Source: an uncultured Campylobacterota bacterium
GTDB taxonomy: Bacteria > Campylobacterota > Campylobacteria > Campylobacterales > Arcobacteraceae
Direction: 5' to 3'
Length of the DNA stretch: 5,871 bases
Assembly: GCA_903821805.1 (NCBI GenBank)
Contig: CAIJNA010000054.1
Location: 1 to 5,871, forward strand
Positions within the stretch are counted from its first letter, which is position 1. The number at the start of each line of letters is the position of its first letter. The position numbers were made by a program, and so were the translations under genes. Positions 5,529 through 5,871 of this stretch are shown piece after piece. The notes under the pieces were generated by a model. The model was not told where the DNA came from. It did not search any database and saw nothing but the letters and a program-made list of their open reading frames with translations.

Positions 5529-5871
5529 ATAGATCAAGAAAAATAAATTATATTCCGCTAATTTTTACTATTATTGCAATATTGATATTGTTGGCATCAT
5601 TTATATTGGTTAATTTATTTAAAATTACAAAGCAAAATATTCAGAATACAGCAATAAACTCTCAATTAATATATATAAATGATATTACAAATAATATGGT
5701 AAAACAAATTACACAAGACAATCCAAAAAACTTGCATTTATTATTAAAACAAAATCTTCAATTGAGAGAAAATATTGAACAGAGACTACAACTTTTTTTT
5801 ACAAAACGATACAAATATGTTTATATTGTTGATAAAGAAACTCCAGCTAGCTTTCCATATAGATTTTTACT
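5525..5871 (+). CDS. Membrane-anchored sensor protein, N-terminal part (probable histidine kinase, partial)
   Basis: An ATG at 5525, overlapping the previous TGA as ATGA, opens a frame that stays open for 115 codons to the right edge. The product begins MNRSRKINYIPLIF, with a short basic cytosolic tail and one hydrophobic segment at about 10-31 (IPLIFTIIAILILLASFILVNLF; key part IIAILILLASFILV). A predicted extracytoplasmic sensor domain follows: a helical stretch of about 32-90 (NTAINSQLIYINDI, LLLKQNLQLRENIEQRLQLFF), then a strand KYVYIVDK (95-102) and FPYRFLL at the edge. One membrane helix followed by a long helix and a strand is the start of a Cache/PAS-like periplasmic sensor. No kinase, HAMP or other output domain is in view. 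Histidine kinase is inferred from the orphan response regulator at the other end of the cluster; a diguanylate cyclase or chemoreceptor would begin the same way. Confidence 0.72.
   Translation, partial: MNRSRKINYIPLIFTIIAILILLASFILVNLFKITKQNIQNTAINSQLIYINDITNNMVKQITQDNPKNLHLLLKQNLQLRENIEQRLQLFFTKRYKYVYIVDKETPASFPYRFL

Noticed and set aside
5792..5799. T8 homopolymer in the sensor gene as a phase-variation tract
   Set aside because: Eight Ts in a genome this AT-rich is unremarkable, and the frame continues intact on both sides.
1..5871. CRISPR arrays, tRNA/rRNA genes, insertion sequences, attachment sites
   Set aside because: I found no spaced repeat series, no cloverleaf-like sequence with the conserved tRNA arm bases, and no transposase or terminal inverted repeats.

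Overview
This window is an AT-rich stretch that most resembles a free-living member of the Campylobacterota (the Sulfurimonas/Sulfuricurvum/Arcobacter sort). The basis is the style of the TruD and DapA proteins, the low GC, and a TonB-dependent receptor whose plug and C-terminus look like a lineage-typical family. Genus cannot be settled by eye. All genes lie on the + strand, and the window is almost fully coding.

Left part (1-2311), housekeeping: the 3' end of a GatB/YqeY-domain gene, then dapA (4-hydroxy-tetrahydrodipicolinate synthase, lysine/peptidoglycan pathway), then truD (tRNA pseudouridine-13 synthase). dapA has a clear Shine-Dalgarno and a possible promoter in the 52-bp gap before it. 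truD follows dapA after a single base and is probably co-transcribed with it.

Middle gap (2312-2445): the only sizeable non-coding stretch, 134 bp. I see no convincing terminator. It holds a perfect 10-bp dyad, CACTATAGTG, bracketed by two direct copies of TTAAGT. It also holds a possible -10 box and a two-codon mini-ORF whose stop abuts the start of the next gene.

Right part (2446-5871), a visibly AT-richer, tightly packed accessory cluster. In order it encodes an OmpR/PhoB-type response regulator, a 633-aa TonB-dependent outer-membrane receptor, a 136-aa exported protein of unrecognised family, and the first 115 codons of a membrane-anchored sensor protein, presumably the partner histidine kinase. 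The last three genes overlap (TAGTG, then ATGA), so they are translationally coupled. The working model is a trans-envelope sensing system: the receptor captures or imports a ligand, the small exported protein sits in the periplasm between receptor and sensor, and the sensor phosphorylates the regulator. The receptor lacks the N-terminal signalling (STN) domain of FecA-type transducers, so any signalling would need another route, possibly the small protein. This cluster is the part most likely to be an undescribed system. The model is inferred from gene order and protein architecture only.
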